NCBI RefSeq assembly: GCF_003431325.1
Contig: NZ_CP010515.1
Span: 1,240,001 to 1,304,000, forward strand
Origin: Acidilobus sp. 7A
GTDB taxonomy: Archaea; Thermoproteota; Thermoprotei_A; Sulfolobales; Acidilobaceae
DNA: 64,000 nt
Direction: 5' to 3'
Under the pieces are notes generated by a model. The model worked only from the letters and a program-made list of their open reading frames with translations, had not been told where the DNA came from and ran no database searches. How positions within the stretch are numbered: the first letter of the stretch is position 1; each line of letters begins with the position of its first letter. The position numbers and the translations under genes are program-made. Shown here piece by piece: positions 34,409 through 42,793 of the stretch.

Positions 34409-35081
34409 AGTTGCAGCCCTCCTTGCCCACTACAATATAGTCTGCCATGCCCAGGAACAGCCCCGTCTCAACCACGCCAGGTATCCGCTTTAACGTTGCC
34501 TCAAGGTCCTCTGGCCTCTCTATGGGGCCGGTGTAAACGTCCACTATCATGCCTCTCAGGTCACTTATGAGGGGGCCGACTTTGCCGCTCCCCTCTCTGG
34601 CGACAGCCTTGAACCCCAGGGAGCTCAGCTCCTCAGAGACCAGCGGGTAGGCCTCAGGCACCACCTCTATGGGAAGGGGGCCCTTGGAGCCCAGCCTTCC
34701 GACAAGCTTGTCCTCGCCTACAATGAAAATATTCACCCTGCTGAAGTAGGCAAGTATCTTCTCGCCAAGCAGGGCTCCCCCTCTGCCCTTTATCATATGG
34801 CCATCGGCTGTCACCTCGTCAGCGCCATCTATGTAGAGGTCCACTGTGCGGCGCTCAGCTGGATATGACACGACGTCCACGCCCCTGCTGCTCAGCTCTA
34901 GGGAGGTTGACAGACTTGAGCTGAGGACTCTCTTGCCGCGGAGCAGCTCGGAGGCCACTGATATGAACTCCTTAACGGTGGTCCCCGTGCCCACGCCTGC
35001 TACTAGCGACCTTGAAATGAGGTCCTTAAATGTCTCCAGCGCCCCGCGCGCAGCCGCCTCTTTAGGACTGCAGTTATCCAA
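34362..35081 (-). CDS. rpiA: Ribose-5-phosphate isomerase A
   Basis: 239 aa. Motifs GVGTGTTVKEFI (phosphate loop), DLYIDGADEV, KGRGGALLGEKILAYFS (catalytic Glu and Lys) and GVVETGLFLGMAD. Interconverts ribulose-5-P and ribose-5-P, supplying PRPP synthase. Starts with TTG. Upstream of the SWIM gene in one operon. Confidence 0.94.
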   Translation of the reverse strand: MDNCSPKEAAARGALETFKDLISRSLVAGVGTGTTVKEFISVASELLRGKRVLSSSLSTSLELSSRGVDVVSYPAERRTVDLYIDGADEVTADGHMIKGRGGALLGEKILAYFSRVNIFIVGEDKLVGRLGSKGPLPIEVVPEAYPLVSEELSSLGFKAVAREGSGKVGPLISDLRGMIVDVYTGPIERPEDLEATLKRIPGVVETGLFLGMADYIVVGKEGCNYEVLRFTRKTKAHFM

Positions 35082-35134
35082 GGTCCTCAGGCCTCTAGTA
35101 GCAAACTGCTACAAATAACTAAAACCATTTGCCT

Positions 35135-35195
35135 AGGAGGTCTGATCCTCACCATAGAGGGAACCCCGCCCTTCTAGGGCAGGTAGAGCAGGAAC
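35135..35195. repeat. Possible degenerate IS200/IS605-type right-end hairpin
   Basis: A GAGGTCTGATCCTCACC block followed by the inverted repeat CCCGCCCT-TCT-AGGGCAGG resembles the right-end hairpin next to the TnpB remnant at 39.24 kb. No tnpB sequence is attached, so this is tentative. Confidence 0.25.
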
Positions 35196-35350
35196 GAAGA
35201 CTTCATCTATTATATTTTATCTTTTTATATTAATTAATAGAGCGGCTCAAGGTAGTCGGCTGCCCTTCATGGACACAGGTGCCCGCTAGGGGCGCAACTT
35301 TTTGACCTCCAATCTCCACCTCAAAAAAACTGAGCTTGGGTGTTAAGTAG

Positions 35351-36502
35351 GTGCCCATACAAAGGCAGCCTGAGGAGCTGATGAAGCTTGCGTCTCAGTT
35401 CCTCACAGAGCTTGAAAGCCCGTTTGTAGGAAGGCATGAGGAGTCCCTCGTAATCACGCTCGCCTTAATGACAGGGGAGCACGTAGTCCTGATAGGCGAG
35501 CCAGGCACTGCGAAGAGCGCCATAGCCAGGAGGTCCGCGGACCTGCTCAGCGCCAAGTTCTTCAAGTACCTCCTCACCAAGTTTACGGAGCCTAGTGAGC
35601 TCTTCGGACCCCTTGACATAAAGGCCCTAAGGCAGGGCGTTTACAGGAGGATAACCACAGGAAAGCTACCGGAGGCTGAGATAGCCTTCCTAGATGAGAT
35701 ATTCAACGCCAACAGCGCAGTGCTCAACAGCATACTTAGTATAATGCAGGAGAGAGTTCTCTACGACGGCTACACTGAGATAAAGGTCCCCCTCTGGACC
35801 CTCGTGGGTGCCTCAAACAGGGTGCCCGAGGAGCCTGAGCTTGAGGCCCTCTACGACAGGTTCCTCTTCAGGCAGAACGTGAGGCCGCTGGACGAGGAGT
35901 CCTGGGACAGCCTCCTCGACGCCTCGTGGAAGCTTGAGATGGGCATAACGCAGGCAGCGAACAAGGTTATGAGTACGGACGACATAAAGGAGATTAATAA
36001 CTTGATGTTCAAGGTGGACCTCAGCGCAGTGAAGAGTAAGCTGATAAGGCTCTTCATGATAATGAACGAGAAGGAGCTTCACATAAGCGACAGGAGAAAG
36101 GGCAAGATACTGAAGGCCATAGCTGCCCACGCAATACTGGAGGGCAGGCTGCAGGCAACGGAGTCAGACCTGATAGTACTCAAGTACACGGTACCTAAAG
36201 ACATAGACGACTTTGACAAGGTTAACACCATACTAGTCGAGGAGCTTAAGACTAAGGAGAGGATAATGAGGGAGCTGGAGGAGATAGCGAACAACGTGAA
36301 GAACAGTGAGAAGTCAATAAAGGAGCTTGAGGCCTTCGACCCAAGGCTCCTGGACATCTACAAGAACCTCAAGGTGGCTAAGGGCAAGATACAGAGCCTC
36401 GTACAGGACGTTGAGGACGAGGAGGTGAGGAGGAAGGCCGAGGAGGTTGACGACATGATAGAGAGCCTCACCCAGGAGATCATGATTAAGCTGAACATGT
36501 GA
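35351..36502 (+). CDS. MoxR/RavA-type AAA+ ATPase
   Basis: 383 aa. Walker A GEPGTAKS, MoxR signature segments TKFTEPSELFGPLDI and YRRITTGKLPEAEIAFLDEIF (Walker B), sensor GASNRVPEEPELEALYDRFL, and a C-terminal helical/coiled region. MoxR ATPases with VWA partners act as chaperones for metal-enzyme or complex maturation. GTG start about 25 nt from an A-rich TATA candidate. The VWA gene follows. Confidence 0.92.
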   Translation: MPIQRQPEELMKLASQFLTELESPFVGRHEESLVITLALMTGEHVVLIGEPGTAKSAIARRSADLLSAKFFKYLLTKFTEPSELFGPLDIKALRQGVYRRITTGKLPEAEIAFLDEIFNANSAVLNSILSIMQERVLYDGYTEIKVPLWTLVGASNRVPEEPELEALYDRFLFRQNVRPLDEESWDSLLDASWKLEMGITQAANKVMSTDDIKEINNLMFKVDLSAVKSKLIRLFMIMNEKELHISDRRKGKILKAIAAHAILEGRLQATESDLIVLKYTVPKDIDDFDKVNTILVEELKTKERIMRELEEIANNVKNSEKSIKELEAFDPRLLDIYKNLKVAKGKIQSLVQDVEDEEVRRKAEEVDDMIESLTQEIMIKLNM

Positions 36503-36553
36503 AGTGATAGTGATGAGTGAGAGCCCCAAGGAGAAGGGCCCTGCGAGAAGGCC

Positions 36554-37873
36554 CTGCTGAGCGTCCACCCGGAGGTAGGGGAGATAGATGAGATAAGGCT
36601 CTACCGCGGCGAGAAGGTGCTATCCGTCGCTAAGAAAATAGCTGAGAGGGACCTGGACCAGAGGATCAACACGGCCCTGGCAGTGGACGTCTTTTACACT
36701 TACTACCTGCCCGTGCCTCTAATCCCCGAGCACAGCGAAACTGATGACAAGGAGACGGGCTTCAGGAGGTCCATAATAGCGGCTATGACTAAGAGCGAGA
36801 GCCTCTGGAAGTCCAAGGTATACACTACGGCCGACACCCTCACGAGCATCGTCGCGGCGGCGTCGTTCGTTGAGAGGCTCAACAAGCTCCTGCCGCCGCC
36901 CGAGGGCTCAGGCGGCGGCAAGTCCCAGCAGGAGCAGCAACAGGAGAACGAACAGGAAGGACCAGAGTCAGGCCCACCCAACATTCAGGAGGCCGTCCGG
37001 AAGGCCGCTGAGGCCGCTATGAGGGACTCGGAGATGGCGAAGAGAATTAAGATGACAGCTGAAAGGCTTGGAGCAGGCAGGGGGAGCGTCTTCTCCCTTG
37101 AGAGCTCAGCCGAGCTTGTGCTGAGGCTTGCAAGGGAGACAGACGTCGCCAGGATACTGGAGAAGATAGAGGGCTTTAAGCTGCCCTCCATTAAGGGAAA
37201 GAGCACCCTAAAGTACTCCAAAGGCTGGGCTGCCGGCCTTGAGTACGGCGGTGACTTAGAGAGGGTTCACTACAGCCAGCTGGCCCTCCCCAGTGACCTG
37301 TTCTACGCTGACCTTGCCAACGGCAGGCTCATCCTCTATGAGAAGGAGCTCCCCGCGTTAAGAGGACCGATATACGTGCTCCTTGACAAGAGCGGAAGCA
37401 TGGTGGGCTCAAAAATTGACTGGGCAAGGGCAGTGGCTGTGGCACTCTTTAAGAAGTCCATAGATGAGGGCAGGACCTTCATAGTGAGATTCTTCGACTC
37501 TATTCCATATAACCCCACTCTGATCAAGAGCAGCTCAAAGCCTAATGACGCCCTCAGGCTCCTCTCCTACCTAGCTAGGGTCAAGGCTGGCGGCGGCACC
37601 GACATAACTAGGGCCTTATCATCAGCCGTTGACGACATAGATAAGATGAAGCTCGGCGGCAGGGATAAGCCCAGCGACATAATTCTAATAACAGATGGCG
37701 AGGACAGGCTGAGTCCTGAGATCATACAGAGGATGCTTAAGAGGGTCAACGCACGCCTACACTCAGTCATGATACAGGGCCACAACACCTTCCTTCAGCA
37801 GGTCTCATACAGGTACCTAACCGTCCGCAAGCTTGAGCGCAGGGAGGCGCTGGAGGTAGTGGACTTCGGCTGA
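36554..37873 (+). CDS. VWA-domain protein, MoxR partner (ViaA/CoxE-like), N-terminus unclear
   Basis: VWA domain with MIDAS DKSGSMVGSK (near residue 258 counted from GTG 36617), a conserved GGGTDITRAL and TDGED. A Gln/Glu-rich linker follows the N-terminal helical part. The protein-like frame extends upstream of GTG 36617 (ALLSVHPEVGEIDEIRLYRG) to a TGA at 36518 with no ATG/GTG/TTG; CTG 36554/36557 are the only near-starts. ATG 36513 is one base out of frame and its peptide begins MSESPKEKGP. Either a non-canonical start or one missing base. Confidence 0.85.
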   Translation: MLSVHPEVGEIDEIRLYRGEKVLSVAKKIAERDLDQRINTALAVDVFYTYYLPVPLIPEHSETDDKETGFRRSIIAAMTKSESLWKSKVYTTADTLTSIVAAASFVERLNKLLPPPEGSGGGKSQQEQQQENEQEGPESGPPNIQEAVRKAAEAAMRDSEMAKRIKMTAERLGAGRGSVFSLESSAELVLRLARETDVARILEKIEGFKLPSIKGKSTLKYSKGWAAGLEYGGDLERVHYSQLALPSDLFYADLANGRLILYEKELPALRGPIYVLLDKSGSMVGSKIDWARAVAVALFKKSIDEGRTFIVRFFDSIPYNPTLIKSSSKPNDALRLLSYLARVKAGGGTDITRALSSAVDDIDKMKLGGRDKPSDIILITDGEDRLSPEIIQRMLKRVNARLHSVMIQGHNTFLQQVSYRYLTVRKLERREALEVVDFG

Positions 37874-37918
37874 CCCATAGAGCCATTAGTCTGGAAATGC
37901 TCCCTTGACCACTAGCGC

Positions 37919-38779
37919 TCAGGGCGGGGTAACGCCGTACGTCCTTACTATGTTATCAACGTTTAGCCTGTACATGTCGTCCTCGGTAAGGATGGACTCA
38001 GCCAATAGCTCCCCTTCAAGGGGCCCAAGTGTCCAGGGGGCCACGAGGCTGTCGCTCAGTCCATTAAAGTCACTTTCAACCATGAAGCCCAACGCCCCCC
38101 TGGATATGGCAGCCCTCAGCGCCTCCTCCCTGCCATAGACCGTTGACGCGTAGCCTAATGATGAGGCCGTGGCCACCATGTCAGGCCTGGCGTGATGAAA
38201 AACCACCCTTGGTGACGGCTTCACGTTAAGCCTGCCTATAACCTCGTTCGTGAGCAGCACTGTGTCAGGGCCCACATCCTCTAGGTGAAGGTGCACAATG
38301 CAGCCAGAGTCCGAGGCAACCCTTATAGCCTCCTCCATTATGAGCTCTGAGACCAGGAGGTTGAGCGGCGCCGTCTTGTAGTGCTGCCTCCCAACCTCGC
38401 CGATGCCGTCGAGGAGCCCCTCGCGGCACATCTTAAACTCCTGCCTTATGACTTCGTGCCCAAGCCTAAGTATCTCCGAGGGCCTCATGCCCCCCGACGC
38501 GAGCCTATCGACGTCGCCTGGGTAGAAGCCTGCCAGACATGCCACCCTCAGGCCCCTCTCCCTGACCTCTCTGCAGGCCCGTACGTGGATGTCAAGGGAC
38601 TTCATGTATGCCTCCTCTGGCGCGATCGTAATGCCGTAGTCCCATGGAGACACGCTAACCAAAGCTATAAACCAGCCGCCTGAGCCACGAAACCTATCTG
38701 CTAGCTCGCTGGCGCCCACGCCCTTGGCAGCGTTTACGTGCGAGTGCGCGTCCGCTATGGGCACCCTGCTGTAAGCCAA
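37919..38779 (-). CDS. TatD-like metal-dependent hydrolase
   Basis: 286 aa amidohydrolase-fold protein. N-terminal metal ligands DAHSH (10-14), a Glu in GIGEVGRQHY, His in IVHLHLEDVG, and FHHARPDM are in TatD-like order. ESDFNGLSD provides the last Asp. Archaeal members are uncharacterised, and nuclease or other hydrolase activity is possible. A TATA element TTTATATAAAA lies at about 38816-38827. Confidence 0.85.
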   Translation of the reverse strand: MAYSRVPIADAHSHVNAAKGVGASELADRFRGSGGWFIALVSVSPWDYGITIAPEEAYMKSLDIHVRACREVRERGLRVACLAGFYPGDVDRLASGGMRPSEILRLGHEVIRQEFKMCREGLLDGIGEVGRQHYKTAPLNLLVSELIMEEAIRVASDSGCIVHLHLEDVGPDTVLLTNEVIGRLNVKPSPRVVFHHARPDMVATASSLGYASTVYGREEALRAAISRGALGFMVESDFNGLSDSLVAPWTLGPLEGELLAESILTEDDMYRLNVDNIVRTYGVTPP

Positions 38780-38870
38780 CGTTACCTCCTAGATAACTGC
38801 CCCTAACCCAAGACATTTTATATAAAGCTTTTTGTTAGGGCCCACGACTACTTAAAGTCTAAGATATTAG

Positions 38871-39206
38871 TGGTCCCTAGGGCTCAGTTACCCACTCAAC
38901 ATTGCTCAAGACAAGGGAAATAAGTTCACTGTGGACTTGTGGTCGTACCGTAAATTAATTAACGCTATCGAATTGAAGGCGCAGGAGTACGGCATGAAGG
39001 TGTACGAAGTTGTTGAGTATAACACGTCTAAGTACTGTGCTTATCACAACGTTGAGGTCAAAAGGTACCCAAGAGGAGTGGTCAGTTGCCCTAAGGGACA
39101 TAAGCTTCATTCAGATCTGAACGGTGCACTGAACAACCTGAAGAGGGCTATTGGTACTGTGGTTTCAACGGTGAGAAAAAAAGTTGTCTTTCCTGGTACT
39201 GCATAA
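38871..39206 (+). pseudogene. Truncated IS200/IS605-family TnpB (C-terminal remnant)
   Basis: About 110 codons without start. Matches the end of TnpB: NIAQDKGNKFTVDLWSYRKL, AIELKAQEYGMKVYEVVEYN, then a degraded zinc finger (KYCAYHNVEV, VSCPKGHKLHSD) and the last RuvC Asp in HSDLNGALNNL. N-terminal two thirds, including earlier RuvC motifs, are missing and no tnpA is present. The right-end hairpin follows. AT-richer than neighbours, consistent with transfer. Confidence 0.85.
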
Positions 39207-39241
39207 CGGAGTAGCACCCGTTAAAGGGGTGTAACACCTGA

Positions 39242-39282
39242 GACCTCGGGGAGCCCCCGCCCTGAAGGGCGGGGAGGAGGTC
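39242..39282 (+). repeat. IS200/IS605 right-end hairpin (omega-RNA scaffold-like)
   Basis: Nested inverted repeats: outer GACCTC/GAGGTC and inner CCCCGCCC-TGAA-GGGCGGGG, directly after the TnpB remnant and 7 nt before the porB stop. In this family the right end folds into the guide RNA hairpin. Confidence 0.65.
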
Positions 39283-39288
39283 AGCTAG

Positions 39289-40209
39289 CTACCGCTTAAG
39301 CGCTGCGGCCCCGTACTTCTCCAGCATTTCTATCCAGCGCCACATGTCGTCTATTTCCTCCTGAAGTCCCTTGAGCTTCTCTGGGTCCTTCAGGACCGTC
39401 TGGAACCTGCCCTGGAGCTTCAGGTACTCGACCAGCGGCACCCTCTTCTGTGGGTTCCTGTACATGCCGCTGTAGGGGCTCAGGCTGAACTTACCGTTCT
39501 CGTATTCGAAGAGTGGGAAGGCCCCTGTCTGCACCGCCAGCTGAGCCATCTTAGCTGTGAGGCCTGGGTCGAACCTCCAGCCTATTGGACACGGGGCGTG
39601 TAGATGTATGTATTTGAAGCCCCTTATTGACGCCGCCTTCCTTAGCTTCTCTATAAAGTCCTGCGGGTAGCCAACTGTCGCTGTTGCCACATACGGCACG
39701 TTGTGTGCTATCATTATGAATGGTAGAGGCTTCTTCTTCTCGGTCTTTCCAGCGTAGGTGGTTGTAGTCCAGGCTCCATATGGAGTTAGGCCGCTTCTCT
39801 GTATGCCCGTGTTCATGTAGGCCTCGTTATCTACACAGATGTAAATTATGTCGTCGTTGCGTTCTGCCGCGCCGCTCATGGACTGGAAGCCTATGTCAGC
39901 GGTGCCGCCGTCGCCCGCCCAGACAACAACGTTGTAGTTCTTGCCGCTCATCTCAAAGGCTGCCTTTATGCCTGAGGCGGCACTTGCAGCCGAGGCGAAG
40001 ACTATGTTAAGTATTGGGAAGTTTATCCCGCTCTTAGGCACTATGCCCTGTATGACGCTGCTGCAGCCTGCTGGTATCACAAGTACAGCGTTGTCGCCGA
40101 GGGCCATCTTAACGTACCTAAGGCCCATAGTCTCAGGGCAGCCTGGGCAGGCAGCGTTGCCAGGCATGCCAAACCTTCTCCTCGGAAGGTCAGCTAACCT
40201 TATGGGCAT
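39289..40209 (-). CDS. porB: Pyruvate/2-oxoacid:ferredoxin oxidoreductase, beta subunit
   Basis: 306 aa TPP-binding subunit. GNAACPGCPETMGLRY with the cluster Cys pair, the TPP/Mg motif WAGDGGTADIGFQSMSGAAERND, ICVDNEAYMNTGIQRSG, and APCPIGWRFDP. Last gene of the four-gene por operon; its start overlaps the porA stop by one base. Confidence 0.95.
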   Translation of the reverse strand: MPIRLADLPRRRFGMPGNAACPGCPETMGLRYVKMALGDNAVLVIPAGCSSVIQGIVPKSGINFPILNIVFASAASAASGIKAAFEMSGKNYNVVVWAGDGGTADIGFQSMSGAAERNDDIIYICVDNEAYMNTGIQRSGLTPYGAWTTTTYAGKTEKKKPLPFIMIAHNVPYVATATVGYPQDFIEKLRKAASIRGFKYIHLHAPCPIGWRFDPGLTAKMAQLAVQTGAFPLFEYENGKFSLSPYSGMYRNPQKRVPLVEYLKLQGRFQTVLKDPEKLKGLQEEIDDMWRWIEMLEKYGAAALKR

Positions 40210-41411
40210 CAGATCCCCACCTCCTTAGCGACGTACTCATATTTTTTGGGCAGCATCCACTTCTGTGGCTCATACACCCTGCCGCTCTCCTCCACCCTGC
40301 TAACAAAGTTCATGACCTCCGAGGCGAAGTCCTCAGGTCTCACGTCAACCCCTCCGAGGCCCGCCACCACGCCCCTCATGGAGGTCCCTGTGCCGTAGAG
40401 GGTGGCCGCGGTCTCAGTGAAGAGCTGTCCGTAGCTCCCGAAGGACACGCTCCTGTCAAATACTATAACGCCTTTCTTGTTAGCTAGCCTGTCCTTTAAG
40501 TCCTCCTCAGGCCACGGCCTCACGAACCTGATTCTCGCGACGCCCGCCCTTATGCCCTTCTCCCTAAGCATGTCAACAGCCTTCTTGGCGTCCCCTGACC
40601 AGCTCCCTGTTATGACTATAGTGTAATCAGCGTCCTCGCAGCGGTAGCACTCCAGGAGGCCGCCGTAGGATCTCCCGAAGGTCTTGCCATACTCAAGGTC
40701 TACCTCTTTTATAACCTGCTTGGCAGCCTGCATGGCGGCCTGCATTGAGTACCTCATCATGAAGTAATCCTCGTCCGAGGAGATGTTACCCATAACCACA
40801 TTGCTCTCAGGCGTTATCATGTAGGGCTGCCTCCTTGGTGGGAGCCACCTGTCGACGTCCTCCTGCGACGGCACGTCGACTGGGGCCACCGTGTGCGTCA
40901 ATATGAAGCCATCCAGGGCCACTATCATTGGGAGGTAGACCCTCGGGTCCTCTGATATCCTGAAGGCCTGAAGCGTGAGGTCCAGGGCCTCCTGATTCTC
41001 CTGCGCGGCCGAGATCAGCCAGCCCGTGTCCCTCTGATCAATGAAGTCGCTGTGTTCAACGTGAATGTTCCATGGCGGACCAATAGCCCTAGCGGCCACA
41101 GCCATGACAACCGGTATCCTGGCGCCAGCGGCCCACCAGAGCACCTCATGCATGTAGAGGAGTCCGTGGCTTGAAGTGGCAGTAAAGGCCCTGGCGCCAG
41201 CGGCGGCGGCTCCAAAGGTCGCTGCCAGCGCGCTGTGCTCGCTCTCCACCCTTATCATCTTGGCCTCGAGCTCGCCCTTGTCCACCATCTCAGCCAGCCT
41301 TTCGACCATGGTAGTTTGAGGTGTTATTGGGTAAGCGGCGATGACCTTAACTCTGGACAGCTTCACTGCCTCTGAGACGGCGTGGTTGCCTGTTAGAGCC
41401 TTCAGCGTCAA
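40209..41411 (-). CDS. porA: Pyruvate/2-oxoacid:ferredoxin oxidoreductase, alpha subunit
   Basis: 400 aa. Starts KALTGNHAVSEAVKLSRV, then AAYPITPQTTMVE, ESEHSALAATFGAAAAGARAFTATSSHGLLYMHE and GPPWNIHVEHSD. The four-subunit organisation and sequence fit pyruvate as the main substrate, but 2-oxoisovalerate or broader use cannot be excluded. Overlaps porD by 4 nt. Confidence 0.95.
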   Translation of the reverse strand: MTLKALTGNHAVSEAVKLSRVKVIAAYPITPQTTMVERLAEMVDKGELEAKMIRVESEHSALAATFGAAAAGARAFTATSSHGLLYMHEVLWWAAGARIPVVMAVAARAIGPPWNIHVEHSDFIDQRDTGWLISAAQENQEALDLTLQAFRISEDPRVYLPMIVALDGFILTHTVAPVDVPSQEDVDRWLPPRRQPYMITPESNVVMGNISSDEDYFMMRYSMQAAMQAAKQVIKEVDLEYGKTFGRSYGGLLECYRCEDADYTIVITGSWSGDAKKAVDMLREKGIRAGVARIRFVRPWPEEDLKDRLANKKGVIVFDRSVSFGSYGQLFTETAATLYGTGTSMRGVVAGLGGVDVRPEDFASEVMNFVSRVEESGRVYEPQKWMLPKKYEYVAKEVGI

Positions 41412-41746
41412 GCGCCCTCACCCCCTGGGGCCTCTGGTACCATCTCTATTGCGTGCGTCGGGCACACGTTGGCGCAGATGCCGCACCCCTTGCAGTACTC
41501 ATAGTCAACGTAAACATAATCGTCCTCCCTCCGCAATATAGTGTCCTCGGGGCAGTAGAGCCAGCAGAAGAGGCACTTGATGCACTTGTCAAGGTGCACC
41601 ACAGGCCTCTCCGTCCTCCAGAGGCCTGTCTTGCCTGACGAGCCCTCGGCCGGATATGATATGGGAACCATCCAGTATGTCCTTGGCTTCTCAACTTGAG
41701 CTTCCGTAGCTAGTCCCCTCCTAATGTACCCGTTACTGAATACCAA
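41408..41746 (-). CDS. porD: Pyruvate/2-oxoacid:ferredoxin oxidoreductase, delta subunit
   Basis: 112 aa ferredoxin-like subunit with two 4Fe-4S motifs: CIKCLFCWLYCP and CKGCGICANVCP. Passes electrons from the TPP subunit to ferredoxin. TTG 41746 fits a leaderless start from a separate promoter in the 88-nt gap after porG. Confidence 0.94.
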   Translation of the reverse strand: MVFSNGYIRRGLATEAQVEKPRTYWMVPISYPAEGSSGKTGLWRTERPVVHLDKCIKCLFCWLYCPEDTILRREDDYVYVDYEYCKGCGICANVCPTHAIEMVPEAPGGEGA

Positions 41747-41762
41747 ACACGAGTGTAAATAA

Positions 41763-41774
41763 GCTTTTTATATA
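41763..41774 (-). promoter_or_regulatory. Internal por operon promoter (porDAB)
   Basis: Minus-strand TATATAAAAAGC centred about 24 nt before TTG 41746. The porDAB genes may therefore be transcribed independently of porG. Confidence 0.5.
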
Positions 41775-41834
41775 CTAATCGGGGCTATTCTATTAAGCCC
41801 ACTCTTGTTTGATCCCTAATTAATTACTTTTTTA

Positions 41835-42386
41835 TTAGCAAAGTGCTGTCTCTTCGAAGGCCCTTATTGCAGCTTCCTGGTTTGCCTTGGCCAAGTGTGG
41901 AGAGCTGAAGTACTCGCCTATGGCTCTTACGACCGAGTCTATGCTCACTATGCCACTGGCCTTCGCCAGAGCCCCTACCATGGCGGTGTTAACTGTAGGC
42001 CAGCCACTGACGACTAAGTTCAAGTCCTTAGCTATCTTGGTCGCGTTGACGCAGTAAGTCTTAAACTTCGGGAATGGGTTTGTGTTAACTGGGGAGTTAA
42101 TAACGACTATGCCCTCGGACTTAAGCCCATTGGTGACGTCCACGAGCTTCAACAGCTCATAGTCAAGTATAACTACTATGTCTGGCTCTACAACGTTGCT
42201 GTGGACCTCTATAGGCTTATCTGATATCCTGGCGTAGACGCGAACCGGCGCGCCCCTCCTCTCGGCGCCGAACTCAGGTATGGCCTGCGCCCACTTGCCC
42301 TCAAAGAGGGCCGCCCTCGCTAGTATTGTGGCTGCTGTGACGGCTCCCTGGCCGCCCCTGCCGTGGAACCTAAGCTCTGTATACAT
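41835..42386 (-). CDS. porG: Pyruvate/2-oxoacid:ferredoxin oxidoreductase, gamma subunit
   Basis: 183 aa. RFHGRGGQGAVTAATILARA at the N-terminus and FGAERRGAPVRVYARIS are typical of the gamma subunit. ATG start lies about 6 nt from the transcript start predicted from the GCTAAAAAG element at about 42414-42422. Confidence 0.94.
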   Translation of the reverse strand: MYTELRFHGRGGQGAVTAATILARAALFEGKWAQAIPEFGAERRGAPVRVYARISDKPIEVHSNVVEPDIVVILDYELLKLVDVTNGLKSEGIVVINSPVNTNPFPKFKTYCVNATKIAKDLNLVVSGWPTVNTAMVGALAKASGIVSIDSVVRAIGEYFSSPHLAKANQEAAIRAFEETALC

Positions 42387-42411
42387 CTCTCGCCCTAGCT
42401 GAGCCTGCGCA

Positions 42412-42423
42412 CTGATCTTTTTA
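42412..42423 (-). promoter_or_regulatory. porG promoter
   Basis: Minus-strand GGCTAAAAAGAT centred near 42418 predicts a start near 42392, just before the porG ATG at 42386. Confidence 0.5.
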
Positions 42424-42448
42424 GCCGTTGTTGTTAACGCCCTGAGAG

Positions 42449-42774
42449 GAGCTCCACAGGAAACAGAGGGGTCTATTTAAGGGCGTGCTTGGCCTGGCCA
42501 GGAGGCACCCCTCTGTTTCCTATGAATATGTTAGCTGGCTCTGCTGGGGCGTACCGCTGTCCCTTCGGGACGGCTAAGGTTTGGGTAACAGAAATAAGAT
42601 ATTTTATAGTTAATTTTCATTTAAAAAACTAATTAGTACAGAGGATCTTTATACAAACGACATAATTATCTAATAGTAAGAAACGGGGCTATCCGTGCGT
42701 CAGTAACTATGGCCTCTCCAGGCGAAGCAGAGGGGTGGGGCTCACAGCTGAGCTCCACAGGAAACGAAGGGGTG
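42449..42774. repeat. Cluster of direct and inverted repeats between porG and tiaS
   Basis: A 24-nt unit starting GAGCTCCACAGGAAAC occurs at 42449-42472 and 42750-42773 with few mismatches. Part of it (AGGAAACAGAGGGGT, 42458-42472) is perfectly inverted at 42507-42521 around a 34-nt loop holding the palindrome CCTGGCCAGG. CAGAGGGGT recurs at 42728-42736. A GTCCC-TTC-GGGAC hairpin lies at 42559-42571, and 42590-42690 is AT-rich. Identity unknown; no open frame. Confidence 0.6.
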
Positions 42775-42793
42775 TAAACTGGGGAGTAAACAA

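Noticed and set aside
42449-42774. CRISPR array
   Set aside because: Only two full repeat units about 300 nt apart with no regular spacers and no cas genes in the window.
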